From NCBI GenBank assembly GCA_963833965.1, contig CAWHZZ010000003.1, positions 620,001-684,000 on the forward strand: a DNA stretch of 64,000 bases, read 5' to 3'. A program made the position numbers and the translations under genes. A model generated the notes under the pieces. That model was not told the origin of the DNA. It saw nothing but the letters and a program-made list of their open reading frames with translations, and did no database searches. This document shows positions 33,301-42,721 of this stretch, piece by piece. Numbering within the stretch: the stretch's first letter is position 1; every line of letters starts with the position of its first letter. The DNA is from CAJCIW01 sp963833965 (GTDB lineage: Bacteria; Chlamydiota; Chlamydiia; Chlamydiales; Rhabdochlamydiaceae).

Positions 33301-34128
33301 ATGGCATTCGAAAACACAAATAATAACAACAATAATCATACCCTTCGCAATTTCTTCTTTGTCCGGTTCAGGCCCATCGGCTCTATTGGCGAATGGATGA
33401 TGCTCATCATGAGCGTGGCGAAAGCCACCATGCGCCGCCCGCCAAGCCTTAAACTTGTCCTGAAACAACTTTACGATATTGGGGTGGCATCGCTGCCTGT
33501 TGTCGCGATCACGGGCTTTTCGACGGGCCTTGTGCTTGCGGCCCAGTCGATTTACCAATTGTCAGATAAGGGGCTGACCTCCGTCACGGGGCTCATGGTG
33601 ACGAAGGCGATGATGACGGAGCTGGGACCCGTTTTGACGGGGTTCATGGTCACGGGAAGGGTCGGGGCGGCAATGTGCGCAGAGCTGGGGACGATGCTCG
33701 TGACCGAGCAAATCGATGCCCTGCAGACGATGGCCGTCAACCCTCACAGGTATTTGATCGCGCCGCGCTTCATCGCCGGCACTTTGATGATGCCGCTGCT
33801 CACTGTCTTCAGCGTTGTGATGGGTGTGTTTGGCGGCTATTTGATCTCCATTTATTACTTTGATATGGCCCCGAATACCTACATGAGCCCCATTCCACTC
33901 CATGTCAATCACTTCGATTTTTTCACAGGGTTCTTTAAAGGGTTCATCTTCGGCATTTTGATCATGACGATCGCCTGCTATAAGGGGATGCGCACCTCCG
34001 GCGGCGCTGCGGGAGTCGGCCGCGCGACAACAAATAGCGTCGTCATTACTTATGTCGCGATCTTGATCACCAATTTTTTCCTAACTGTCGCCCTCAATGT
34101 CCTCCACGATGCAATCACAAGGCTTTAG
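33301..34128 (+). CDS. mlaE: MlaE-family ABC transporter permease
   Basis: Inner-membrane permease of the Mla/MCE lipid transport system that keeps outer-membrane lipid asymmetry. The conserved core starts at GSIGEWMMLIMSVAKATM (about residue 28) and includes LVLKQLYDIGVASLPVVAIT, TELGPVLTGFMVTGRVGAAM and ELGTMLVTEQIDALQTM, classical MlaE (DUF140) motifs, then membrane helices. The first 25 residues include an Asn-rich run (NTNNNNNNHT) unlike the family. The true start may be later, or the 5' end was rebuilt by the rearranged DNA upstream. mlaF follows after 22 bases. Confidence 0.92.
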   Translation: MAFENTNNNNNNHTLRNFFFVRFRPIGSIGEWMMLIMSVAKATMRRPPSLKLVLKQLYDIGVASLPVVAITGFSTGLVLAAQSIYQLSDKGLTSVTGLMVTKAMMTELGPVLTGFMVTGRVGAAMCAELGTMLVTEQIDALQTMAVNPHRYLIAPRFIAGTLMMPLLTVFSVVMGVFGGYLISIYYFDMAPNTYMSPIPLHVNHFDFFTGFFKGFIFGILIMTIACYKGMRTSGGAAGVGRATTNSVVITYVAILITNFFLTVALNVLHDAITRL

Positions 34129-34150
34129 GTAAGTGAGCTGAAATATTATA

Positions 34151-34975
34151 ATGGAGCTTTTCGATGAGATTTCACAGCAGACGACGAAGACAATGATAAA
34201 AATCACTGATCTGTGGAAGCGTTTTGGCAAGATTCAAGTGTTGGCGGGCCTGAACCTGGAGGTGCAAGAGGGTGAGACGCTCGTCATTTTAGGCCCTTCC
34301 GGCATTGGAAAGAGCGTGCTCCTGAAACACATCATCGGACTGATCAAACCCGATCAGGGATCGGTGGATGTCAACGGCGTTCGGATAACCGACTTATCGG
34401 GCCCCGATTTATTTAAAGCCGTCCACAACATGGGAATGTTGTTCCAGGGGGCGGCGCTCTTCGATTCGATGAATGTGGAAGAAAACACCGGTTTTTATCT
34501 CACGCAGCATGGCGATCCCGAAACGGGCAAAAAATTGAGCAAAGAAGAGATCGCCGATCGGGTCTCCCATGCTTTGGAGCTTGTCGGCATGCAGGGCACT
34601 CAAGCCAAGATGCCCTCGGAGCTGTCGGGTGGCATGCGCAAAAGGGCTGCTTTAGCTCGCCTAATCGTTTACAGGCCGAAGATTATCCTTTACGATGAGC
34701 CGACAACGGGACTCGATCCAATCATCGGCATGCAAATTAATGAGCTAATTGTTAAAACAAAAGAAGAGCTTAAAGCAACGAGTATCGTCGTGACGCACGA
34801 CATGTTCTCGGCGCTGTACGTGGGAGATAGGCTGGCGCTCATCCGCGATGGGAAGATCGCCCACATCGCCAATCCGGATGAGTTTATCAAGAGCGAGGAT
34901 GCATTGATCAAAAAACTTTACGCGTCGATCTCTGAGAATCCCCGAAAGTTAAAGGAGAAGAACCACCATGGGTGA
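34151..34975 (+). CDS. mlaF: MlaF-like ABC transporter ATP-binding protein
   Basis: ATPase of the Mla transporter. 274 residues with Walker A GPSGIGKSVLLKHI, Q-loop in GMLFQGAALFDSM, ABC signature LSGGMRKRAALAR and Walker B IILYDEPTTGLDP followed by the switch histidine in VVTHDMFSA. The GAALFDSMNVEEN segment is typical of MlaF. A start at the internal ATG at 34193 (MIKITDLW) would match most relatives better; neither start has a strong ribosome site. It overlaps mlaD by 8 bases. Confidence 0.94.
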   Translation: MELFDEISQQTTKTMIKITDLWKRFGKIQVLAGLNLEVQEGETLVILGPSGIGKSVLLKHIIGLIKPDQGSVDVNGVRITDLSGPDLFKAVHNMGMLFQGAALFDSMNVEENTGFYLTQHGDPETGKKLSKEEIADRVSHALELVGMQGTQAKMPSELSGGMRKRAALARLIVYRPKIILYDEPTTGLDPIIGMQINELIVKTKEELKATSIVVTHDMFSALYVGDRLALIRDGKIAHIANPDEFIKSEDALIKKLYASISENPRKLKEKNHHG

Positions 34976-36185
34976 ACAGACCAAGAACATGCTGATCGGG
35001 GTCTTCGTCATCGCAGCCTGCGGCGTGATCGTCTGGTTGATCCTTTTTTTAAAGCCCAGCGTCGGCAACGGCAAAGAAACTCTGTATGTCCGTTTCTCCA
35101 ATGTCAATCAAATCAACCTCGGCACACGGGTCTTATTTGCAGGAAAACCCGTCGGCGAGGTGGTCGCCATCGAGCCGATCCCGAATGCCCGGCAAAAACC
35201 GATCGCCGACGTGATCGGAGAGATTTATTATTACCAACTCGTGCTCAAAGTCGACTCCAGCGTTAAGGTTTACGATACTGATGAGGTGACCATCCAGACC
35301 TCCGGCCTTCTCGGGGAAAAGTCGATTGCAATCATCCCGAAGGTTCCCCCCAAAGGCGTCATCCCGAGATTAATCTCCGATGGCCAGCCTATCTACGCGG
35401 AATCTATCGACCCGCTTGAGCGGGCCTTCAATGAAATCACCAATCTTGCGACCGACATGCAAAAAACCTTTCAGCAGGTCAACTGCTGGTTTCAAAACAA
35501 CAGCGATGACCTCGGAGATGCGGTCCGTTCTTTTGGAGGGGCGATGGATGAAATCCGTTGCGCCGCTAAGACCGTTAACCAAGAGCATCTCTTGGAAGAC
35601 GCAAAAGACTCCCTCAAACAATTTACAGCGACTTTGCACGAGATCCAGGATGCGGTTTGCGAGCTGAAACAGGGCGAGGTGTTTGTCAACGCTAGCTGCG
35701 TGATGAAGAACTTGAAAACCGTCTCTTCCAACATTAACATAATTACGACCGATATTGCCGATGGCAAAGGCACCTTAGGCAGACTGGTCAAGGACGATAA
35801 TTTCTATTGGCACATCAGCACTATCATTGGCAAACTCGACACGTTGATGAACGACATCAACAACTACGGCCTTTTATTCTATCAAAACAAACGTTGGCAG
35901 CGGCAGCGCCTGCAAAAAATCACCGAGCTCAACGCCCTGGACACACCGCAAGGATTTAAACAGTTTTTCGAAAATGAAGTGGACGATATCAACGTCTCGA
36001 TGGAGCGCCTCTCGATACTCATCGACAAGGCAGAGCGCAGCCCCAAAAAAGAGGAGATCATGAACAACGATCAATTCGTCGAAGATTTCCGCGCACTGCT
36101 CCGCATGTCGGAAGAGCTCTCCGACAATTTGAGGCTGTACAACCAACAGCTGATGGACGCTTATAAAAAAAATTACTGTGATTAG
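34968..36185 (+). CDS. mlaD: MCE-domain lipid-binding protein (MlaD-like)
   Basis: 405 residues. One N-terminal membrane anchor (LIGVFVIAACGVIVWLILFL), an MCE domain (about 38-135, VRFSNVNQINLGTRVLFAGK through VTIQTSGLLGEKSIAI) and a long helical C-terminal region, as in MCE proteins that form tunnels longer than that of E. coli MlaD. It sits in the periplasm and binds phospholipid passed to or from MlaEF. AAGGAG precedes the ATG inside mlaF. Order mlaE-mlaF-mlaD, with yqgE starting 5 bases after. Confidence 0.92.
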   Translation: MGEQTKNMLIGVFVIAACGVIVWLILFLKPSVGNGKETLYVRFSNVNQINLGTRVLFAGKPVGEVVAIEPIPNARQKPIADVIGEIYYYQLVLKVDSSVKVYDTDEVTIQTSGLLGEKSIAIIPKVPPKGVIPRLISDGQPIYAESIDPLERAFNEITNLATDMQKTFQQVNCWFQNNSDDLGDAVRSFGGAMDEIRCAAKTVNQEHLLEDAKDSLKQFTATLHEIQDAVCELKQGEVFVNASCVMKNLKTVSSNINIITTDIADGKGTLGRLVKDDNFYWHISTIIGKLDTLMNDINNYGLLFYQNKRWQRQRLQKITELNALDTPQGFKQFFENEVDDINVSMERLSILIDKAERSPKKEEIMNNDQFVEDFRALLRMSEELSDNLRLYNQQLMDAYKKNYCD

Positions 36186-36190
36186 ATAGT

Positions 36191-36760
36191 ATGGAATCGA
36201 TTCCCTACACACATTTGACAAAAGGCTCTTTTCTCGTCGCTAGCCCCGACTTCGACACGGGCATTTACTTCCGCAGTGTCGTGATCGTTTGCGAGCATAG
36301 CGCAGGCGGCTCTTTTGGCCTCATCATCAACAAAAATCTCGAGGTGGAGCTTCCGGAGGAGATCCTGAGCGCTAAAGAGTTCAGCAACCCCAATGTGCAA
36401 ATCCGGGCCGGCGGGCCCATCCAGCCCAACCAGATGATGCTCTTGCACTCATCCGACAGCCTCCCCGACCAGACGCTCAAGCTCTGTGATGGGGTTTTTC
36501 TCGGCGGCGATCTGCAATTCCTTCAAGAGTCGGTCAGCGATCCGCACGGACCGGCCATCCGCCTCTGCTTCGGCTATTGCGGCTGGGGCGCCGGACAGCT
36601 CGAGCGGGAATTTTTGAGCGGGAGCTGGTTTTTGCATCCGGGCAGCGCCAAACACGTCTTCGAGACACCTCCGGATAAGATTTGGCAAACGATCTTGAGA
36701 GAAATGGGTGGCAAATATGCCACCCTTTCGATGATCCCTGAAGATTTGAGTTTAAATTAA
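36191..36760 (+). CDS. YqgE/AlgH family protein (DUF179)
   Basis: 189 residues. Family signatures are GSFLVASPDFDTGIYFRSVV, then IVCEHSAGGSFGLIINK (the conserved EH...GAxGLVIN block), FLGGDLQFLQ and RLCFGYCGWGAGQLEREF, then SWFL. YqgE proteins are widespread, cytosolic and without a firmly established biochemical role. It starts 5 bases after mlaD, so it is probably in the mla transcription unit. Confidence 0.93.
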   Translation: MESIPYTHLTKGSFLVASPDFDTGIYFRSVVIVCEHSAGGSFGLIINKNLEVELPEEILSAKEFSNPNVQIRAGGPIQPNQMMLLHSSDSLPDQTLKLCDGVFLGGDLQFLQESVSDPHGPAIRLCFGYCGWGAGQLEREFLSGSWFLHPGSAKHVFETPPDKIWQTILREMGGKYATLSMIPEDLSLN

Positions 36761-36811
36761 AATCGGCTGCGCGTGGCAGCCGATGTAAAGAATTCAAGAG
36801 AGATCACTTTA

Positions 36812-37738
36812 TCAGTGGAAATAAATAGAGAAGAATTGTGCAAGGGAACTTGATCCATCGTGACGGCGGTTTGAGCCCTCTTCCCATCTGACGATGTTGT
36901 TATCCTGAACCAGTACAAACTTGAACTCTTTATCGACAGGGATTTGGCCTTGCCATTTGTTTCCGCCAGAACTAGAACAAGTAAACTGAACAGGTTTTTC
37001 AGTCCAAGGTTCATGGCAGAGGCCAAGGACCTTGTCTGTCGAACATTCAATAACTGCGGGTATCCATCCCGGCGTCTGAACCACTGGTTGACTTTCAACC
37101 GCAGAGGTCGAAGAAGTAGACGATGTTGTCGATGTCGTTGAAACTTCTTCTTTTTGGGCTACAAGAGTATTGTTTGGTTGTCGTAACATAGATTCGAATA
37201 TAAGTTGTCGCTTCGCTTCCACTTCATGAAGAGGAATCAATTCAGGTAGTTTTTCGAGAGGAAGTTTCTGGCTCAAAGCGCGTTGAGTCACCATACTAAT
37301 TTTTTCACATAAAGGGGGAAACAAAAGCCCAAGTTGACCAAGATTGACGACCTCCTCACGTCTGGCCCTGTGTCTATTCTGTGCCTTGGCCAATTCGTGA
37401 TTATATTCTTGTTGGACCTCTTCTATACCTCTATCGCCTCCATCAGTATTTCGATAAGCCCCAAAGGTTGGCCATTGAAACTCTTTGAATTCTGTGCACT
37501 CTTTATTGATGTAAGCAATATTTTCATTGTAAACTAGGATCACCTTTTCAAGTTCTTTTGGAAGGTTACGGATTACACGGAACTTATTGATGTCAGATTT
37601 TTCTGGGCCGTTCGCTTTCTCATATTCATCTAACGCTGTCGCCATTTTGTCTAAATTTAATAGCGAGTGGATAAAATCTTCTTTAATTTGTGTAGAACGA
37701 GGGACAAAACCCAAATAAAAATGCGAAAAACTACTCAT
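36812..37738 (-). CDS. helical protein with C-terminal CBM20-like starch/glycogen-binding domain, paralogue 1
   Basis: 308 residues from the ATG at 37738, which has GGAG upstream; an earlier ATG at 37780 does not. Residues about 10-185 are a helical domain (LPKELEKVILVYNENIAYIN), followed by a Ser/Thr linker (STTSTTSSTSSTS) and a C-terminal domain (about 225-308) with KWQGQIPVDKEFKFVLVQDN then IVRWEEGSNRR. The Trp, Lys, Trp and Asn-Arg pattern is that of CBM20, which binds alpha-glucans. No signal peptide. Same architecture as the next gene upstream. A type III effector acting on host or inclusion glycogen is inferred; CBM20 is seen by motif only. Confidence 0.78.
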   Translation of the reverse strand: MSSFSHFYLGFVPRSTQIKEDFIHSLLNLDKMATALDEYEKANGPEKSDINKFRVIRNLPKELEKVILVYNENIAYINKECTEFKEFQWPTFGAYRNTDGGDRGIEEVQQEYNHELAKAQNRHRARREEVVNLGQLGLLFPPLCEKISMVTQRALSQKLPLEKLPELIPLHEVEAKRQLIFESMLRQPNNTLVAQKEEVSTTSTTSSTSSTSAVESQPVVQTPGWIPAVIECSTDKVLGLCHEPWTEKPVQFTCSSSGGNKWQGQIPVDKEFKFVLVQDNNIVRWEEGSNRRHDGSSSLAQFFSIYFH

Positions 37739-37946
37739 AAAAAACTCCAATTTTTTTTGATCAAAACAATATAATATCATTATACATTAATATAATAAAC
37801 AGAAAAAAGCTTAACAAATTCATTTATTTTCAAATAAAAAGTATTTTGATTATTCCCTAAAGGGTATACTGGCTCCACTCAAGTTGTGTGAAACCTCGAA
37901 ATTAACCCCATCGACTGCTTACCACAGTCGATGGAGGCAATTTTTT

Positions 37947-39134
37947 TTAAGAAAAATTCGCATCATTATCAGGGAACTGTATCACAGTTCCCGTGTCGAC
38001 GCGTCGGTTGAAGGAAAGGTTTTCCCATTTGAGCACAACGCCATGGGATTGAACGATCACAAATTTGAACTCCTTGCCAATAGGAATCTCGCCTTGCCAG
38101 TTTTTGCGTGATGTCCCTCTTACAAATGCGACGGGTTTTGCGCCCCATGTCGGTTCATGGCAAATGCCGATCGAGTCTCCATTGTAGTATAGGTCCAAAT
38201 CAATGAAAATGTTTGCCGTGACAGATGTAGGGGCCGGAACAGGTTGAGGCGGTGTCACTTCCTCGGTTTTTTGCGGTTCGGATTGTGGTTGAGGTTTAAT
38301 ATCCATCTCCAGAGCCTTGGCGAGGTCGGGAGCCGAGTCAGGGCTAACGGCCGCTGGCGTTGGCACTTCTTGTTGCGGGGCCTGAGTTACCGTCTGGGTT
38401 GAAGGAACTGTCGTTATCGTCAGGGTGCTTGGCGTGGTATTTGTCGTCGTCGTGGTTGTAGTCGCGCTTGACGTACTTTCGAAGTTCAACAGGACTGTTT
38501 GCAAAGAGTCGATCAATTCACGTGCTTGCGTCAGGAATGGAGAGTTTGATGTTCCCCTGGGGCTTGACTTATTCGCGCCTTCATGCGGCTGTCGCAAGGT
38601 GGGAACAACTGTAGTATATTCGTAAACTTTCGGCCATAAAGTCTTGAGTTGAGGAAGTTCTTTCACGGGAAGATTGTACACCATGCAGCGCTGAATAACT
38701 CTTTCGATTTTTAATTTCAAACTGTCATGCAAAATACCATCGGCGGCGAGCTTACAAATTTCATGAAGTTCGTTTTGATGATTTTGTTTCTTAACCGCTT
38801 TTTTGTTCTCGTATTTTGCGCGCGCGTTTAGATCGGACTCAGAATCGCGAGTATGAGCACAATAGAATTCAAACGTTGGGTATTCCCAAAACACGAACTC
38901 TCTTTTAAAATTATCGCATTTCGAATTGATCGTTCCGACATTTTCATTGTAAATCGCGATGATATGCTCAAGTTTGCTCGGGATGCCTTGAATAGGCTCG
39001 GTGGGTTGATTCGTTTCGAGCGTTCTTTCCATTTGGTCTAAATCTCGAAAAGAAACAACCATGTCCTGCAAGATGGCTGTCGAAGTGGGGGTTTGGACTG
39101 TTATTCCTGGCAGGCGTTGAATAGTGTGGCTCAT
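37947..39134 (-). CDS. helical protein with C-terminal CBM20-like starch/glycogen-binding domain, paralogue 2
   Basis: 395 residues, AGAGG before the ATG. It shares with its neighbour the helical N-terminal domain (IPSKLEHIIAIYNENVGTIN), a low-complexity linker (here longer, about 195-310, Thr/Pro/Gln-rich with TTTTTTTNTTPSTLT), and the C-terminal CBM20-like domain (about 315-390: GICHEPTWGAKPVAFV, then NWQGEIPIGKEFKFVIVQSH and LKWENLSFNRR). No signal peptide. The gap to paralogue 1 is about 200 AT-rich bases with a hairpin-like CCATCGACTG/CAGTCGATGG (37908-37933). Likely arisen by tandem duplication, now strongly diverged. Confidence 0.78.
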   Translation of the reverse strand: MSHTIQRLPGITVQTPTSTAILQDMVVSFRDLDQMERTLETNQPTEPIQGIPSKLEHIIAIYNENVGTINSKCDNFKREFVFWEYPTFEFYCAHTRDSESDLNARAKYENKKAVKKQNHQNELHEICKLAADGILHDSLKLKIERVIQRCMVYNLPVKELPQLKTLWPKVYEYTTVVPTLRQPHEGANKSSPRGTSNSPFLTQARELIDSLQTVLLNFESTSSATTTTTTTNTTPSTLTITTVPSTQTVTQAPQQEVPTPAAVSPDSAPDLAKALEMDIKPQPQSEPQKTEEVTPPQPVPAPTSVTANIFIDLDLYYNGDSIGICHEPTWGAKPVAFVRGTSRKNWQGEIPIGKEFKFVIVQSHGVVLKWENLSFNRRVDTGTVIQFPDNDANFS

Positions 39135-39250
39135 ATAAACCTCTGTTTTTTTGCGCTTGACACGCTGTTGGCTTAAAAAGCTACATCAACTTCCAAATTA
39201 TTGGAAATTTTAAAATATTCGTTTTGATGAAATGAATTGTAAACACTTTC

Positions 39251-41431
39251 TTAATCAGATTCTTTAACGGAAAGGCCTTTGAAGAAAGGAAGCTTATAGA
39301 GTTTGCTGCAGGCGTCGACGGTCGCTTTGGCATGCGCCTCGAGCTCCGCGTTGACACAAGATAGCGCGCTGACCATGCGGTTCAAGCGCTGAGCGTCGAT
39401 AGCGCGCTCTCGCAGAGAAAGAGCTGGAGAATAGAGCATCCACAGCAGGAAATCTTTCTCTTCTTTTGACCAAACAGAAGCATTGTTCATCATTCTTAAA
39501 AAGGCGAACAGTTCTGCGCTGGCGGCAGCGCCGGTATCGATCGCATCTTTACAAGTGAAGCTCAAGATGTCCGGCTTGCCCTCTTCGACTAGTTTCAGAA
39601 TGAAGAGCAAGTAGAAGATCTCGATGAAGTCCAATCGATTTTTATGGATGAGTGTTCCCTTGCCGCCGAAAAACACTTTGTGGACGATGTCCAGGGCTTC
39701 ATCAGCAAATTTGAGGAGCATTTTTTGGTCGATTTCAGGAGGAAAGTAAAAGCCGCACTGCTCAGCGCTTGCGATCTGTTCTTTAAACTGCTTTTTGAAG
39801 TCTTTAGCGTCGTTAAGCTCGAGATACTCACCTGTTTGAAGGTAAAAATCCCCGTTTTTGGCCAGCGTTGCGACCGTCAGAGCGCCTGAGAACTCGCTCA
39901 GCTTTTGCATCTCTTCGAGAGCCGTGCAGCGCGGCAGTTCGTGGCTCGAGGTGCGGTCCTGCAGATTGATCAGAAGATGGCGCTGGTTGCGCTTTTTCGA
40001 GCCGATGGCGCGTAAAAAAGCGAGAAATTCTTGCGTTGGTTGAGCAGATGCGATCTTTTGTTGCAATGTCGGCGACGGCAATTTAAGGCAGCTGATGTGA
40101 AAATCATCGACGGAGATGGTGTAGATCAATCCCGGATAATTTTGCTCGGCGAAGGGGTCGAAGCCGGAGAGTTGCTTGTCTTGGCTGAATAGGCGGAGCG
40201 TCATCATCAAAGGCCCATTGGGATACTGTTTGAGCAAATGGCGAATATTGTCGTCTTGGTCCAAAAGGATATTCCACAAGGAAAGCGGGCTCGAGGTAGG
40301 CTTTTCTTCCTTGCTGTCTTTACCCCCTTTCTCGATGAGCATGCGGATGAAGGCAATCATCTCTTTTTTCGATAGGCTTCTTAAAAAAAATGAGGCGGAA
40401 AGCAGATGCGTCAAGTTGACAAGAGAGTGCTGGAATTGTTCAGAGAGGGGCGGTGGATTGGCGACAAAGCGCAAGTATTCTTTGGATTGCAGCGCGCTTC
40501 GCAAATAGGTATGAAAATCGGAGTAGTAGTCCAGACAGTATTTCCCCGCCGCCGTCTGCATCAGATTGCGGGGATTGGCGGCCAGCATTAAAGCCATTAA
40601 CGCTTTGTTGATTTGGACCACGAAGGCGTTGTGTTTATATTTCAAGGCCTCCTTATAGTATTCCTCGACGTAAGCAGAGGAAAGATGCAAGACTTCCTTA
40701 GCGGCTGCCTGGGCCTCCTTGTCGAGAATCATCGGGATGCGTAAAAACGGGTTTTCACGCGTCACATCCCGGAGCATGAAATCAAATTGGCCAATCAATT
40801 GGAGGTGTTGCATCAGAGAGCGATTAAAGAAGGGATGCCCTTCTTCATTGCGGATCAAGAACAGTTCGTAGTCTTTGTCCCTACGGACGGATTCTAAATT
40901 TTTGAGACCGCCCTTTTGCACGCCGAGAGCATCCTCGCCAACGCCTGCACCCCATTCTTTTTGCCACTTTTCTTCGGTTTCTGTCGTCTTTTGGAATCTC
41001 TGGGCGATTTTGGTGAGATAATACTGCTGCAGCTCTTTGTATTCTTTGAGCTCGGTGACGCTTTCCCCTTCTTTTTTGAAGATGTCAGTGTAGTTGTCGA
41101 TTTTTTGGGCGGCCTCGCCGGCAAGAAGAATCATCGCTTGGACACCTCTTTGGGTTTCTTCTTCCCTAAGCTGTCCCTTTTCTTTTTCGAACAGATCCTT
41201 TAGGTACTTAAGGATCGCCCTATAAGTTTCTCGAATCCTCTCTTGATTGTATTGGTGGTATTCCGGGCCATGCCAGGAAAGTAGATGCATCCTCTCGGTC
41301 AGCTGCTCTTCGGTCAGCTCCAGAGGCTTTTCCGACTCCTCGGGGACGGTCACATCCACCTCTGCCATGTGAGACAGATTGTCGACGGCCTCCATCACAG
41401 AGATTTCTGCCTTTCCTTTGCGAAAATGCAT
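39251..41431 (-). CDS. large hypothetical protein with degenerate Cys-phosphatase-like motif
   Basis: 726 residues, soluble, mostly helical, no signal peptide. Blocks that look conserved are HLLINLQDRTSSHELPRCTA, LTVATLAKNGDFYLQTGEYL, CGFYFPPEI and, near residue 640, SFTCKDAIDTGAAASAELFA. The last resembles the CX5R active site of cysteine-dependent phosphatases (C-K-D-A-I-D-R-G), but the arginine position is Thr. It may be an inactive relative or the resemblance may be chance. Position beside the CBM20 pair in an accessory stretch suggests another secreted protein. No firm family. Confidence 0.68.
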   Translation of the reverse strand: MHFRKGKAEISVMEAVDNLSHMAEVDVTVPEESEKPLELTEEQLTERMHLLSWHGPEYHQYNQERIRETYRAILKYLKDLFEKEKGQLREEETQRGVQAMILLAGEAAQKIDNYTDIFKKEGESVTELKEYKELQQYYLTKIAQRFQKTTETEEKWQKEWGAGVGEDALGVQKGGLKNLESVRRDKDYELFLIRNEEGHPFFNRSLMQHLQLIGQFDFMLRDVTRENPFLRIPMILDKEAQAAAKEVLHLSSAYVEEYYKEALKYKHNAFVVQINKALMALMLAANPRNLMQTAAGKYCLDYYSDFHTYLRSALQSKEYLRFVANPPPLSEQFQHSLVNLTHLLSASFFLRSLSKKEMIAFIRMLIEKGGKDSKEEKPTSSPLSLWNILLDQDDNIRHLLKQYPNGPLMMTLRLFSQDKQLSGFDPFAEQNYPGLIYTISVDDFHISCLKLPSPTLQQKIASAQPTQEFLAFLRAIGSKKRNQRHLLINLQDRTSSHELPRCTALEEMQKLSEFSGALTVATLAKNGDFYLQTGEYLELNDAKDFKKQFKEQIASAEQCGFYFPPEIDQKMLLKFADEALDIVHKVFFGGKGTLIHKNRLDFIEIFYLLFILKLVEEGKPDILSFTCKDAIDTGAAASAELFAFLRMMNNASVWSKEEKDFLLWMLYSPALSLRERAIDAQRLNRMVSALSCVNAELEAHAKATVDACSKLYKLPFFKGLSVKESD

Positions 41432-41651
41432 ATAATAAATTAGGTCTTTTTTATTTAGGCGACCTATACTTTATTATTAATTATAAAGATTAATTAATCA
41501 AATTAATTAATTATGAAACGCACGGCATAGCCGTTATTCAATGGGGCTCCTGACAATACCCGCAATTGTCGGCGGCAGAGTTACTAGCTAAACATAAGTT
41601 TGCAACTGTCATAATAAATAAACATATTAAATAATTATAAGTCCTTGAGAA

Positions 41652-42653
41652 TCAAAGGGTAATATATTTAAGAAGTTGGCAAGCGCCGGCCGCCGCAAGT
41701 CCTGACCCTGGCAGAGTCAGGATCCAAGCGATGACCATTTTATTCCAAGTGGGCCATTTCACCCTAGAAAACCCTTGGGCCACCCCCACCCCAGTGACGC
41801 TGCCGACAATCATATGGGTGGAACTGATCGGCATCCCCAAAAAGCTCGCCGTGAGGATCACACAAGAGGCGCTCGTCTCTGCGGCAAACCCATCAATGGG
41901 TTTGAGCTTAGTGATTTCAAAGCCAACGGTCCGAATGATCCGAAAGCCCCCGGACGCGGTGCCGATCCCCATGACGATCGCACAAGAGGCGATCACCCAA
42001 AAAGGGATATGCGTGGTAGCGATTACACCTGCCGAGAAAAGCCCAAGCGTAATCACCCCCATGCTCTTCTGCGCATCATTTAGCCCGTGCGACAGAGCGA
42101 CCAAGCTGGCTGACGCCACCTGCAAATGCGCAAACATTTTCTCTTTCTTTCGGAATAATTTCAATCGTAGCAGCACATTCAGACCCCGCAAGACCAAAAA
42201 GCCGAGGACGAAACCTGCGATCGGCGAGATGACCATCGGAATGACCACTTTGTCTACGACGCCTTTCCACAAAATCGCATCGTATCCCTCATGCACCCAG
42301 GACGCGCCGACGAGGCCCCCGACAAGGGCATAGGAAGAGCTGCTGGGGATACCGAAATACCAAGTCAGCACGTTCCAGAGGATCGCGCCGGCCAGGGCGG
42401 CTAAAACAGCCACCTGCGTTGCGCTGTGGAGATCGACGAGCCCTGTGGTGATCGTCTTGGCTACGCCGCTGATCTGCGTGGCGCCGAGCATGTTCAAAAA
42501 CGAGGCAAGGACAATGGCCGTGAGCGGCGCCAGCACCCGCGTGGCGATGACGGTGGAAACGACATTTGCCGCATCGTGAAACCCATTCGTATAATCGAAA
42601 ATGAGCCCGAAAAGGATGACGAGGATCACCAGATCAAAGGGGGAAAGAGTCAT
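41652..42653 (-). CDS. inorganic phosphate transporter, PiT family
   Basis: 333 residues, about ten membrane helices. Both PiT signature repeats are visible: FDYTNGFHDAANVVSTVIAT near the N-terminus and VALSHGLNDAQKSMGVITLG in the second half, together with WYFGIPSSSSYALVGGLVGA and LGMPISSTHMIVGSVTGVGV. It imports phosphate with a cation. No PhoU-like DUF47 gene is next to it inside the window. The upstream gap of 68 bases to the divergent gene holds the promoters. Confidence 0.95.
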   Translation of the reverse strand: MTLSPFDLVILVILFGLIFDYTNGFHDAANVVSTVIATRVLAPLTAIVLASFLNMLGATQISGVAKTITTGLVDLHSATQVAVLAALAGAILWNVLTWYFGIPSSSSYALVGGLVGASWVHEGYDAILWKGVVDKVVIPMVISPIAGFVLGFLVLRGLNVLLRLKLFRKKEKMFAHLQVASASLVALSHGLNDAQKSMGVITLGLFSAGVIATTHIPFWVIASCAIVMGIGTASGGFRIIRTVGFEITKLKPIDGFAAETSASCVILTASFLGMPISSTHMIVGSVTGVGVAQGFSRVKWPTWNKMVIAWILTLPGSGLAAAGACQLLKYITL

Positions 42654-42721
42654 AAACTTCTCATAAGGGGTAGACGTAAATAAATGAAAGGAGTAAATAA
42701 AATTCTTAAATAGGTGATCTT

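Noticed and set aside
32987..33400. 137-codon plus-strand frame between the toxin relic and mlaE
   Set aside because: It crosses an inverted repeat and enters mlaE in another frame; the sequence is not protein-like beyond the repeated ITFK peptide. Treated as remnant DNA.
41432..41651. Search for a tRNA or small RNA in the 220-base gap before the phosphate transporter
   Set aside because: AT-rich sequence with short ATTAATTA repeats; no cloverleaf or other convincing structure seen.
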